A stretch of 26,979 nucleotides of DNA from an uncultured Chlorobiota bacterium (GTDB lineage: Bacteria > Bacteroidota > Bacteroidia > Bacteroidales > JAADGE01): the NCBI GenBank assembly GCA_947311265.1, contig CAMZKQ010000173.1, forward strand, positions 1-26,979, in the 5' to 3' direction. The notes under the pieces were generated by a model. It searched no databases. It saw nothing but the letters and a program-made list of their open reading frames with translations, and was not told the origin of the DNA. Position 1 is the stretch's first letter, and the number at the start of each line of letters is the position of its first letter. A program made the position numbers and the translations under genes. Shown piece after piece: positions 1 through 8,291 of the stretch.

Positions 1-2
1 AA

Positions 3-44
3 GAAGCCCTCGCCAAGGAAAAGGAAGCCCTCGCCAAAGAAAAG
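3..44 (+). repeat. Tandem 21-bp repeat (two copies) encoding the EALAKEK heptad
   Basis: Bases 3-23 and 24-44 are two 21-base units that differ at one position (caagg versus caaag). They keep the reading frame and encode two identical heptads. A partial third unit (KEK) follows. The array may extend left of the window. Confidence 0.85.
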
Positions 45-155
45 GAAAAAAGTTTCAAACTTGCAAAATTAATGAAACAGCTCAATCATTCTATAGAAGA
101 AATTGCAACTGAAACAGGGCTAAGTATTGATGAAGTTCAAAAGATTAAGTTTTAG
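3..155 (+). CDS. C-terminal end of a probable Rpn/PD-(D/E)XK-type protein (partial)
   Basis: An open frame enters from the left edge and stops at TAG 153-155, giving 50 residues. It begins with two copies of the charged heptad EALAKEK, continues with KEKSFKLAKLMKQLN, and ends with a small helical unit, IEEIATETGLSIDEVQKIKF. A charged, repetitive coiled coil followed by 'I-EIA-TGLS-EEV' is the usual tail of the Rpn/PDDEXK_2 family (recombination-promoting nuclease or putative transposase) in Bacteroidota. The nuclease core lies outside the window, so the family call is inference from the tail only. Other coiled-coil proteins with the same ending cannot be excluded. Confidence 0.5.
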   Translation, partial: EALAKEKEALAKEKEKSFKLAKLMKQLNHSIEEIATETGLSIDEVQKIKF

Positions 156-241
156 TTTTTGCCAAGACTAAATAAAAATTTAATTTAGCATTTTGCAGCT
201 ATTGCAAACAATAAATAGACACTTTGTCTAAAACTAAAACT

Positions 242-2590
242 ATGTGGAGTAAAATTGCAGGCTTGGTTTTGAGAAACCGAGTTGTTTTCTTAATTATAGT
301 AGGAATTATTACTATTTTTATGGGGTTCAATGGGAAAAATGTAACCCTTGATTATGAGTACCCCTCATTGCTTCCCCCTTCGGATTCGGCATATATTGAT
401 TTGCAAAATTTCCAAGCCAAATTTGGCAAAGGGGCTAACCTTATGATTATAGGCTGCCAAGATGACCATTTTTTTGAGAAAGAAAAATTTAACGATTGGA
501 TTAAAATGTCCGAAGAATTAAAAAAGATTGAAGGAATAAAACATCTCCTTTCGGTTTCCGATTTGGCCAATTTAGCAAAAGATACCACCAATAAAAAATT
601 TAAGCTAGTCCCCGTTTTTCCAAAAAATATATCCTCGCAAGAGGCACTGGGTAAGCTAAAAAAACAATTAGACCGTCTCCCATTCTATAAAGATTTAGTT
701 TATTTCGACTCTGCAAAAGTATATCTAATGGCACTTACTTTTGACCCCGAAATTCTGAATAGCAAAAAGCGAGAAGAGGTTATTAAGTCCATCGAGCAAG
801 TTGCAGGGAAATGGTCTAACGCCCATTCTGTAAAAATGTACTTTTCGGGCTTGCCCTACACCCGCACAAAAATTGCAGAGATGATAAAATCGGAGTTAAA
901 TATATTCGTTTTTTTAGCCATGCTAATTACGGCAATTATTCTGTACGTTTTCTTCCGTTCCTTCAAAGTAGTTTTCTTTTCGATGCTAGTGGTCGGCACA
1001 AGTGCAGTATGGGCAATGGGTACAATTTACCTTTTGGGCTATAAAATGACTATTCTTACTGGTATGATTCCGCCCCTGCTCATAGTTATTGGTATCCCAA
1101 ATTGTGTATTTTTGCTCAATAAATTTCATTCTGAATACCGACACCATGGCAACAAGATAAAAGCCTTGCACCGAGTTATCTCAAGAGTAGGGAATGCCAC
1201 ATTCCTGACCAACCTTACTACTGCCGCAGGCTTTGCGACCTTCATGGTTACAGGCAATAGCTTACTTGTAGAATTTGGGCTTGTGGCCTCATTAAATATT
1301 TTAGCCATTTTTATCCTGTCTATTACACTTATCCCTGTGTTTTTTAGTTTCCTAAAAAACCCCCAAGAGAAACATATTAAACACCTTGATTATAAACTAG
1401 TGGGTAAAATTGTTAATGGCTTTGTTGGCATTGTTCAAAATAAACGAAAAGTAGTCTATGGCTTTACAGTAGCTTTAATTATTATTGCTGCTTATGGGGT
1501 TTCCCTAATTCGTGCCGAAAGTTTTATTATTGACGATATTCCGAAGGACAACCAAGTATATGTCGATTTACAATTTTTTGAGCACCACATTGGGGGCGTT
1601 ATGCCGGTAGAAATTTCAATAGAGGCCAGCAAGCCCAAAGGCATTCTGAAAATAAGCACTCTAAAAAAGATAGAAAAATTACATAAAAAGTTAGCAAACT
1701 ATGCCATTTTATCAAAACCCTCTTCGATTATTGATGCTGTAAAATTCTCTAAACAAGCTTTTTATAATGGAGATCCTAAATATTATAAAATTCCAAATTC
1801 GCAAGAAAAAAACTTCATTTTGGCCTATGTAGCCAACTCAAAAGGCAATGGAAACGCCGCCAAATCGTTTACCGATAGCACCTACCAAACGGCTCGTATA
1901 AGCCTTAGGGTAAAAGATATTGGGAATAAAAAAATGGCTGAATTACATAAAAATATTATTAAGGATATTCGGGAAATTTTCCCAGAAAAAAAATTCAAAG
2001 TCGCCGTAACCGGGGCAAGCATGATGTATGCCAAAGGCACTTCCTTTCTGGTAAATAATTTATTTACCAGCCTAGCTCTTGCCGTTTTGCTTATTTCTAT
2101 TTTTATGGCAACGATGTTCTCCTCTTTCAGAATGATTGTTATTTCGCTCTTACCCAACATCTTACCGCTACTATTTACCGCAGCAATAATGGGCTACTTT
2201 TCCATTAGAATAAAACCCTCAACCGTTTTAGTATTCAGCATTGCCTTTGGTATTTCGGTGGATAATGCCATACATTTTCTAACCAAATATAGGCAAGAAT
2301 TGCTTATCAATAACTGGAACATAAAGCAATCGGTAATTAATGCCTTACAAGAAACCGGAGTAAGCATTGTTTATACCGCTACAATTTTATTTTTTGGTTT
2401 TGGTGTATTTTCCATTTCAGATTTTGGAGGCACAGTAGCCCTAGGACTTTTGGTTTCCATCACCCTTTTATTTGCCATGTTTTCTAACCTTGTACTTTTG
2501 CCCTCTCTACTACTTTCATTTGAGAATAAAATCACTACCAAAGCCTTTAAAGACTCTATGGTAAACTCTGCCGAAGAGGAAAACTTGTAA
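242..2590 (+). CDS. MMPL/RND-superfamily exporter (COG1033-like)
   Basis: This is an inner-membrane proton-driven exporter of the RND superfamily, of the kind that moves lipids or other hydrophobic compounds. The protein has the duplicated RND layout. One N-terminal membrane helix (about residues 8-30) is followed by a large periplasmic loop and a five-helix bundle. A second half starts at about residue 395 with a helix, a loop and a second five-helix bundle. The second half carries GISVDNAIHFL (about residues 669-679), the DN-type relay motif; the first half has GIPNCVFLLNKF at the matching place. I chose ATG 242 (MWSKIAGLVLRN). TTG 224 would add only MSKTKT. The stop is 22 bases before the polyprenyl synthase gene, which suggests an operon and an isoprenoid or lipid substrate. 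The substrate itself cannot be read from the sequence. Confidence 0.85.
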   Translation: MWSKIAGLVLRNRVVFLIIVGIITIFMGFNGKNVTLDYEYPSLLPPSDSAYIDLQNFQAKFGKGANLMIIGCQDDHFFEKEKFNDWIKMSEELKKIEGIKHLLSVSDLANLAKDTTNKKFKLVPVFPKNISSQEALGKLKKQLDRLPFYKDLVYFDSAKVYLMALTFDPEILNSKKREEVIKSIEQVAGKWSNAHSVKMYFSGLPYTRTKIAEMIKSELNIFVFLAMLITAIILYVFFRSFKVVFFSMLVVGTSAVWAMGTIYLLGYKMTILTGMIPPLLIVIGIPNCVFLLNKFHSEYRHHGNKIKALHRVISRVGNATFLTNLTTAAGFATFMVTGNSLLVEFGLVASLNILAIFILSITLIPVFFSFLKNPQEKHIKHLDYKLVGKIVNGFVGIVQNKRKVVYGFTVALIIIAAYGVSLIRAESFIIDDIPKDNQVYVDLQFFEHHIGGVMPVEISIEASKPKGILKISTLKKIEKLHKKLANYAILSKPSSIIDAVKFSKQAFYNGDPKYYKIPNSQEKNFILAYVANSKGNGNAAKSFTDSTYQTARISLRVKDIGNKKMAELHKNIIKDIREIFPEKKFKVAVTGASMMYAKGTSFLVNNLFTSLALAVLLISIFMATMFSSFRMIVISLLPNILPLLFTAAIMGYFSIRIKPSTVLVFSIAFGISVDNAIHFLTKYRQELLINNWNIKQSVINALQETGVSIVYTATILFFGFGVFSISDFGGTVALGLLVSITLLFAMFSNLVLLPSLLLSFENKITTKAFKDSMVNSAEEENL

Positions 2591-2612
2591 CCCTAAGTAC
2601 TAAAAAACGAAA

Positions 2613-3584
2613 ATGTACAGCCCAAGCCAGCTACAAAAAATAATTTCGGAGAAAATTAAAGACAACTTATTCCTGAAAGCCCCCACAGAACTATACGCCC
2701 CCATCAACTACATTATGGAAGATGGCGGCAAAAGGATTCGCCCCAATTTATTATTAATGGGCTGCAACCTTTTTTCGGACAGCATAGAAAATGCCATAGC
2801 CCCCGCTATAGCCTACGAAATTTTCCATAACTTTACACTACTGCACGACGATGTAATGGACAAATCCCCCGTCCGGCGTGGTCGCCCAACGGTACATATA
2901 AAGTGGGATACAAATACTGCCATACTCTCCGGAGATGCCATGCTCATTAAAGCCTACCAGTACATTGCCCAGCTAGCAAGCAGCGACTTACCCGAAATAC
3001 TAAACCTATTTAGCCAAACCGCCTTAGAGGTCTGCGAAGGACAACAAATGGATATGAATTTTGAAACAAAAAACGATGTCCTTATTGAAGAGTACCTAGA
3101 AATGATACGCTTAAAAACCTCTGTACTAATAGCGGCTGCAATAAAAACAGGAGCAATTATTGGCAGGGCCAATAAAAAAGATGCCAACTTACTCTACAAA
3201 TTCGGACTAAATTTAGGACTTGCCTTTCAGTTGCAAGACGATTTACTAGACCTCTACGGCGACCAAAAAGTATTCGGCAAACGCATTGGGGGCGACATTA
3301 TATCCCAAAAAAAAACCTACCTTTTCCTAAAAGCCAAGGCCATTGCAGGCCCCAAAACAAGGGCTAACTTAATCGACCTCTACAGTGCAGCAATAGATAA
3401 TGATACAAAAGTGCTAAAGGTACGAGAAATTTATAACCTCTTGGAAATGAAAAAAATATCAACAACTAAAATGAACACCTACTATTCTGTGGCCATCGAA
3501 GCGCTAGATGCAGTAAATGTTCCTAGCGAAAGAAAAGAAGAACTTTTAAAATTAACAAATCTAATAAAAACAAGAATTCGGTAG
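2613..3584 (+). CDS. Polyprenyl diphosphate synthase, predicted short-chain (FPP/GGPP type)
   Basis: The enzyme condenses isopentenyl diphosphate with allylic diphosphates to make linear isoprenoid diphosphates in the cytoplasm. At 323 residues it is full length for the trans-isoprenyl diphosphate synthase family. It has GGKRIRP (38-44), the first Asp-rich motif DDVMD (79-83) followed by RRGRPTVH, and the second Asp-rich motif QDDLLD (208-213) with GGDIISQKKTYL downstream. Phe74 is five residues before the first Asp-rich motif. A bulky residue there usually limits products to C15-C20, whereas octaprenyl-type enzymes have a small residue. The short-chain call is therefore inference. The gene lies just behind the MMPL exporter, so product and pump may be linked. 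ATG 2613 is the only sensible start. Confidence 0.88.
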   Translation: MYSPSQLQKIISEKIKDNLFLKAPTELYAPINYIMEDGGKRIRPNLLLMGCNLFSDSIENAIAPAIAYEIFHNFTLLHDDVMDKSPVRRGRPTVHIKWDTNTAILSGDAMLIKAYQYIAQLASSDLPEILNLFSQTALEVCEGQQMDMNFETKNDVLIEEYLEMIRLKTSVLIAAAIKTGAIIGRANKKDANLLYKFGLNLGLAFQLQDDLLDLYGDQKVFGKRIGGDIISQKKTYLFLKAKAIAGPKTRANLIDLYSAAIDNDTKVLKVREIYNLLEMKKISTTKMNTYYSVAIEALDAVNVPSERKEELLKLTNLIKTRIR

Positions 3585-3594
3585 CCCTTTTTCT

Positions 3595-3602
3595 TACCTT
3601 TG
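3595..3602 (+). promoter_or_regulatory. Bacteroidetes -7 element (TACCTTTG) before the GHL10 gene
   Basis: TACCTTTG matches the Bacteroidetes TAnnTTTG -7 box exactly and lies 25 bases before the start codon at 3628. No clear TTTG -33 box is seen at the usual distance. It suggests that the GHL10 gene can be transcribed apart from the synthase gene upstream. Confidence 0.45.
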
Positions 3603-3627
3603 TCTAATAAAAAAACGCAATAAAATA

Positions 3628-5169
3628 ATGAAAAAACAACTCCTCCTAATTATACTTAGCCTTTCCTTTGCAGGATTTACAAATGCACAAACCAATACCG
3701 ACCGTGAAATGAGAGGCATTTGGGTAGCCACCACTAAAAATGTAGATTACCCAAGCAACAAAAACCTAAGCACCACCCAGCAACGCAAAGAATATATTGA
3801 TTTACTTGAACTATACAAAAGCGTTGGGATAAACGCTATATTTTTTCAAATCCGCCCTGCGGCAGACGCTTTTTACGCCTCAAAATATGAGCCTTGGTCA
3901 GAATTTCTTACAGGAAAACAAGGCAAAGCCCCATCGCCTTACTACGACCCCTTAGAATTTATGGTAAAAGAGGCACACAAAAGAAATATTGAATTTCATG
4001 CTTGGTTCAACCCATTTAGAGCTGTAGCAACTGTTGGGAAAGCAGATGTTTCTGCCAACCACATATCCAACCGAAAACCAGAGTGGTGCTTTACCTACGG
4101 AGTAAATAAATACTTTGACCCAGGTATCCCAGAAGTACAAGACTATGTTATGAAAATAATTACCGATGTAGTTGAACGTTATGATATTGACGGGGTACAC
4201 TTCGATGATTACTTTTACCCATATCCAGAAAGAGGAACAGGAAAAGGGTTTATCCCCCTGCCCGACCAAAAAACATATCATAAATACGGAAAAGGATTTT
4301 CTGAAATAGACGCTTGGCGTAGAGATAATATGGATAGGTTTATTAAAAGAGCCAATACAGAAATTAAAAATATAAAGCCTACAATGAAATTTGGGATTAG
4401 CCCTTCCGGGATTTACCGGAACAAGGCAAAAGACCCTGATGGCTCGAATACACGAGGATTTGCACATTACGACTACCTCTATACCGACGTTTTAAAATGG
4501 CTAAAAGAAGAGTGGATAGATTATGTTGCACCGCAAATATATTGGAATATTGGGCACAAAGCAGCTGATTATGACGAACTTGTGCACTGGTGGGCTAGGC
4601 ATTCATATAACCGCCATTTGTATATTGGGCACGGAGTATATATGATTAGCCCAACTGCAACTTCCGCTGCTTGGCGAAACCCGAGCGAATTGCCCAACCA
4701 AATAAGAATGAGCAGGAAACTGCCGCAAGTAAAAGGCAGTATTTTTTATAATACCAGTGCTTTTAGGCAAAACCCCTTGGGATTTACCGACTCTTTGCGT
4801 ACCAACTTTTACAAGCACCCAGTGCTACCGCCCACAATGCCTTGGCTAGATAGCGAACCACCACCAGCACCAATCAACCTAACGGTAACAAAAATGGGAC
4901 GGCAAATCCTCCTGTCTTGGGATATGCCCAAATCCGCAACAGGGCAAAATAAAGCCATCTACTATGGGGTGTACAAATTTAAAGGCACTAAAGTAGGTAA
5001 AATAAAAAAATCAACACGTTACCAAATTGCAAACAAGGCCTACATATCTATACCCAGAAGACGCTTTGCTTTTTTCAGAAAAAAATTCACCTTTGTTATA
5101 ACTTCTTTTGATAAATTACACAACGAAAGTATCCCGAGTAGAAAAATTACGGTTAAATTGAAAAAATAA
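3628..5169 (+). CDS. Secreted GHL10-family (DUF187) glycoside hydrolase-like protein with C-terminal Fn3-like domain
   Basis: This is an exported TIM-barrel protein of the glycosyl-hydrolase-like 10 family, which includes enzymes thought to act on peptidoglycan or other glycans. The signal peptide is residues 1-20 (MKKQLLLIILSLSFAGFTNA, cleaved before Q). Family hallmarks in order are REMRGIWVAT (27-35), FFQIRPAADAFY (72-83), AWFNPFRA (125-132), GVHFDDYFYPYP with adjacent acidic residues D193/D194 (189-200), FGISPSGIYRN (about 256) and YVAPQIYWNIG (about 299). Residues from about 413 (PAPINLTV...LLSWDMP) form a beta-rich Fn3-like module. The length of 513 residues is normal. The substrate is unknown. 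Its place behind the isoprenoid and exporter genes and before a FKBP lipoprotein fits an envelope role. Confidence 0.87.
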   Translation: MKKQLLLIILSLSFAGFTNAQTNTDREMRGIWVATTKNVDYPSNKNLSTTQQRKEYIDLLELYKSVGINAIFFQIRPAADAFYASKYEPWSEFLTGKQGKAPSPYYDPLEFMVKEAHKRNIEFHAWFNPFRAVATVGKADVSANHISNRKPEWCFTYGVNKYFDPGIPEVQDYVMKIITDVVERYDIDGVHFDDYFYPYPERGTGKGFIPLPDQKTYHKYGKGFSEIDAWRRDNMDRFIKRANTEIKNIKPTMKFGISPSGIYRNKAKDPDGSNTRGFAHYDYLYTDVLKWLKEEWIDYVAPQIYWNIGHKAADYDELVHWWARHSYNRHLYIGHGVYMISPTATSAAWRNPSELPNQIRMSRKLPQVKGSIFYNTSAFRQNPLGFTDSLRTNFYKHPVLPPTMPWLDSEPPPAPINLTVTKMGRQILLSWDMPKSATGQNKAIYYGVYKFKGTKVGKIKKSTRYQIANKAYISIPRRRFAFFRKKFTFVITSFDKLHNESIPSRKITVKLKK

Positions 5170-5239
5170 TAATGGTATTGAAACTTCCTTTTTGGTTATT
5201 TTTTATTTACTCTTAAGACACCCAACAGTAAAACACAAA

Positions 5240-5773
5240 ATGAGATTTCTTAAATATCCTTTTTTTATACTAGCCACTCTACTTGTAATTTCGTGTACAG
5301 AAACGCAAACAGAGCAGCCGATTTATAAAAGCAAAAAAGGACGTAAAGATACGCTAAAGCGCATCAATAAATACCTAGTAAAACAAGATGCCGAGCATAT
5401 TAAAAGCTATGCCGAGCGTCGAGGCTGGGCGATGACAGAAACAGCAACTGGGCTGTGGTACGAAATTTACCAGCAAGGCAAAGGCCAACTTGCCCAAAAA
5501 GGGCAAATTGCGACCTTTAATTTTTCAATAGAATTACTCGATGGCACGAAGTGCTACTCCTCTGATTCACTGGGGGTTAAACGCATGAAAATAGGTCATG
5601 GGAATGTAGAGAGTGGGCTAGAACAAGCCCTTCTGCTTATGCACAAAGGGGATAAGGCACACTTAATTTTGCCCCCTTACATGGCACACGGTCTGCTTGG
5701 CGATTTCGACAAAATCCCGGCAAGGGCTTCTATTGTTTATAATATTGAATTGCTCAATTTATTGGAGTTTTAA
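5240..5773 (+). CDS. FKBP-type peptidyl-prolyl isomerase-like lipoprotein (GldI-like)
   Basis: This is a 177-residue lipoprotein with a FKBP fold that would help fold exported proteins. I start it at ATG 5240, which gives MRFLKYPFFILATLLVISC, a good signal with lipobox VIS-C and lipidated Cys19. The frame is open back to 5192, but that would put an implausible extension ahead of the signal. FKBP landmarks are GLWYEI, LLDGTKCYSS, GHGNVESGLEQAL, GDKAHLILPPYMAHG and IPARASIVYNIELL. Several pocket residues differ from standard FKBP: the usual F-D of 'DGxxFDSS' is C-Y, and the pocket Trp is Leu. Isomerase activity may be weak, leaving a chaperone role. GldI of gliding Flavobacteria belongs to the same family, but no other gld gene is nearby. 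Confidence 0.82.
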   Translation: MRFLKYPFFILATLLVISCTETQTEQPIYKSKKGRKDTLKRINKYLVKQDAEHIKSYAERRGWAMTETATGLWYEIYQQGKGQLAQKGQIATFNFSIELLDGTKCYSSDSLGVKRMKIGHGNVESGLEQALLLMHKGDKAHLILPPYMAHGLLGDFDKIPARASIVYNIELLNLLEF

Positions 5774-5828
5774 AAGCATTGAATCAAAGTTAATTTATTT
5801 CTACACCCGCCAATTTGTATAATAATAA

Positions 5829-6935
5829 ATGGAAAATTTTATACTTATATGCTTTTTCGCAAGTGCCATTATCCAGATTATCTTTTCTTTGTTTTTTTAC
5901 CTAAGGCTACTTTTTTACAAAAAAAAAGCAGCTAGTACTGATTTGTCGCCAGCAATTTCGGTTATAATTGCTGCAAAAAACGAGGGTGATAACTTATTAA
6001 AATTCTTACCAAAAATTTTGGAACAAAATTATCCTGAGTTTGAAGTGATTGTTGTAAATGACTGTTCCTTAGACAATTCCTTAGAAATTTTAAATCAATT
6101 TAAAATAAAATACAAGCACTTGCGAGTACTTAACATTTTACCCAAGGAAAACAAACAGGGTAAAAAACATGCCCTTTCAAAGGGCATTCAAATTGCTAAG
6201 AATGAAATTTTAGCCTTTACAGATGCCGACTGTTTCCCTGTTTCAGAAAGCTGGCTTTCGGCAATAGCAGGGGCGTACAGCAATGGTATTGAAATTGTTT
6301 TGGGCTATGGAGCGTATCAGCATAAGCCCAGCTTTCTGAATACATTTATCCGCTACGAAACGATTTTTACCGCCTTGCAATACCTTAGTTTTGCAAATAC
6401 AGGCGTGCCGTACATGGGGGTAGGGCGGAATTTATCCTATAAAAAAAGCCTTTGGGTAAAACAAAATGGCTTTTCTGCCCACGCCCATATTCTTTCTGGC
6501 GACGACGATTTGTTTATAAATACGGTGGCTAATAAACAAAATACGGCAATTATTATTTGCCCTGAAAGCAAGACTTTATCAGTACCCAATACAACAATAA
6601 AGGCACTTATAAAACAAAAGCAAAGGCACTTGGAGGCTGGGGGAAGCTACAAAAATCTACATAAATTTTTATTGGGTACTGACTATTTTACAAGGCTTGG
6701 GTTTTATACCTTTTCAATACTCATTTTAGCCCTTTACCCAGCTAGCAAATTTGTAATTATTATAATTCTACTAAGGGAATTTATGCTGCTATTTATTGTT
6801 TATTTTTCAATAAAAAAGTTTAATGAAAAGAGTTTTTTACTTTTAATTCTTATATTTGACTTTTTGTCGCCTGTAATCAATATTTTGATTGTACTTAAAA
6901 GCCATCTTTTTGGACGTAAAATAAAGTGGAAATAA
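5829..6935 (+). CDS. Membrane-anchored family 2 glycosyltransferase
   Basis: This is an inverting GT-A glycosyltransferase of family GT2, likely working at the cytoplasmic membrane on an envelope polysaccharide or glycolipid. Residues 1-30 form an N-terminal membrane helix. The GT-A domain starts with ISVIIAAKNEGDN (43-55), then VIVVNDCSLDNS, the metal-binding TDADCF (131-136), the acceptor/base region SGDDDLF (223-229) and QKQRH (263-267), a variant of QxxRW. Two or three hydrophobic helices close the protein (about 285-360). At 368 residues it is normal for this type. Its last 10 bases overlap the sigma-factor gene, so the two are co-transcribed. Donor and acceptor cannot be inferred. Confidence 0.85.
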   Translation: MENFILICFFASAIIQIIFSLFFYLRLLFYKKKAASTDLSPAISVIIAAKNEGDNLLKFLPKILEQNYPEFEVIVVNDCSLDNSLEILNQFKIKYKHLRVLNILPKENKQGKKHALSKGIQIAKNEILAFTDADCFPVSESWLSAIAGAYSNGIEIVLGYGAYQHKPSFLNTFIRYETIFTALQYLSFANTGVPYMGVGRNLSYKKSLWVKQNGFSAHAHILSGDDDLFINTVANKQNTAIIICPESKTLSVPNTTIKALIKQKQRHLEAGGSYKNLHKFLLGTDYFTRLGFYTFSILILALYPASKFVIIIILLREFMLLFIVYFSIKKFNEKSFLLLILIFDFLSPVINILIVLKSHLFGRKIKWK

Positions 6936-7543
6936 ACCAACGATATACCGATAAGTTTAGGCGAGATTATGATTTAGTGCAACGCGCATTAAAAAATGAT
7001 CAGCAAGCCTATACCCAACTTTTAGGCTTTTACCACGACTCTATGTTTTTTATGCTCAACCGCATGGTTAGCAACGAATCTGATGCCGAAGACCTTACTA
7101 TTGAGGCTTTTACAAAGGCTTTTAATAATTTAGAGAAATACAATTCGGCATACGCTTTTAGCACTTGGCTATTTAAAATTGCGACCAATAATTGTATTGA
7201 TTTTTTACGTTCTAATAAGAATAAAAATAAAAATATTTCGATTGACCAAGATGCCAAAGGACCAGATTTTTTTCCGGAATCCTTTCACATTACTGCTCTT
7301 ACTCAAAATCCCGAGGAGCGTTTAATTGATACTCAAAAAGAGCAAATATTAAGGCGGGTAGTAGAAATGCTACACCCCGATAATAGTAAAATTGTAAAAA
7401 TGAGGTATTTCGATGATTTATCCTATAAAGACATTGCCGAAAAAGTTGGGATCCCACTAGGAACTGTAAAAGCTAGGCTGTATAGGGCAAAAAAATTGAT
7501 GCTTGAAATATTAAAAAGCAGTTCTGATGATTTTGATTTTTAG
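6926..7543 (+). CDS. ECF-type RNA polymerase sigma factor
   Basis: This is a sigma-70 family extracytoplasmic-function sigma factor of 205 residues. The sigma-2 region (about 13-95) includes the strongly conserved DAEDLTIEAFTKAF and YAFSTWLFKIATNNCIDFLR. The sigma-4 region (about 145-195) has YFDDLSYKDIAEKVGIPLGTVKARLYRAKK, a helix-turn-helix (cited here in parts: LSYKDIAEKVGIP and GTVKARLYRAKK). I keep the GTG start at 6926, inside the glycosyltransferase gene, because the peptide it adds (MEINQRYTDKFRRDYDLV) is typical of this Bacteroidota sigma family. No anti-sigma gene is adjacent; the next gene, 3 bases on, encodes a secreted protein. Its regulon is unknown. Confidence 0.9.
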   Translation: MEINQRYTDKFRRDYDLVQRALKNDQQAYTQLLGFYHDSMFFMLNRMVSNESDAEDLTIEAFTKAFNNLEKYNSAYAFSTWLFKIATNNCIDFLRSNKNKNKNISIDQDAKGPDFFPESFHITALTQNPEERLIDTQKEQILRRVVEMLHPDNSKIVKMRYFDDLSYKDIAEKVGIPLGTVKARLYRAKKLMLEILKSSSDDFDF

Positions 7544-7546
7544 GGC

Positions 7547-8266
7547 ATGGCTGGCTGTATAAAACCCTCTTTTTTGTGGTCAATAATTACTTTTTGCATT
7601 GGCTTTTTTTTAGTGCCACAAGTTAGTCTTGCACAGGAGTGCCAATATTGCAAAGTTTATAAGGAAAGTTGCGAACAATCGCTACTTTTTTTTGCCGAAT
7701 ACAAGCCTGAATTTGAAAAGCGAACTGAGCAATATGAGATTGCTTCAAAATTTGCTTATGCAATTGTAGCCCCTGAGGTGGCTAACTATTCATTTTTGCA
7801 GGATTTGGCAGAAACTTCTGCGGTGGAGCTTTTTTATGTCAATTTTGAGAGTGGCTATGCCGACTTTTCTGTTGGGCATTTTCAGATGAAACTTTCTTTT
7901 ATTGAGCAGCTAGAAAAAGAGTTGCAAAGCAACTCTACTTTAAAAAAATACCGTTCCCTATTTTCGTACTCTGCTAGCGACATAAAAACCACCCGAAAGG
8001 AGCGGTTGGAGCGTATGCACAGTACCGAGTGGCAAATTGATTACTTGTTTCTTTTTTGTGAAATTATGGAACAAAAATTTAGTAGTGTGGCTTTTGAATC
8101 CCAAGAGGAACAATTGAAGTTTTATGCAACTGCATATAATACAGGGTTTTATAAAACAGAAAAAAGTATCCGTTTTCAAATGGAGCAAAGGTTATTTCCT
8201 GGGGTTTATTTTGAGCAAAGGTTTGCTTATTGTAATGTATCCTTGCTTTTTTACCGAAATTTATAA
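7547..8266 (+). CDS. Secreted protein with lysozyme-like (lytic transglycosylase) motifs
   Basis: I recognise no named family member, but three motifs of the SLT/lysozyme fold appear in order. Glu94 in TSAVELFYV is a candidate catalytic acid. Sixteen residues later comes SVGHFQMK (108-115), which matches the G-x-x-Q motif. ATAYNTGF (194-201) matches the AYNxG motif. In E. coli Slt70 the catalytic Glu lies about 15 residues before GLMQ, a similar spacing. A membrane-like segment (10-28) ending VSLAQ is a signal peptide, followed by a CxxC (Cys32/35) in the mature start. The product is 239 residues. The gene starts 3 bases after the sigma-factor stop, so it is in that operon. Peptidoglycan cleavage is an inference from motifs. 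Confidence 0.6.
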   Translation: MAGCIKPSFLWSIITFCIGFFLVPQVSLAQECQYCKVYKESCEQSLLFFAEYKPEFEKRTEQYEIASKFAYAIVAPEVANYSFLQDLAETSAVELFYVNFESGYADFSVGHFQMKLSFIEQLEKELQSNSTLKKYRSLFSYSASDIKTTRKERLERMHSTEWQIDYLFLFCEIMEQKFSSVAFESQEEQLKFYATAYNTGFYKTEKSIRFQMEQRLFPGVYFEQRFAYCNVSLLFYRNL

Positions 8267-8291
8267 GGTTATAAGTGGAGCTAAGTAGCTA

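Noticed and set aside
3952..4467. Minus-strand open frame of 171 codons inside the GHL10 gene.
   Set aside because: It is antisense to strongly conserved family motifs, and its translation has an odd Phe/Cys/Val-rich composition.
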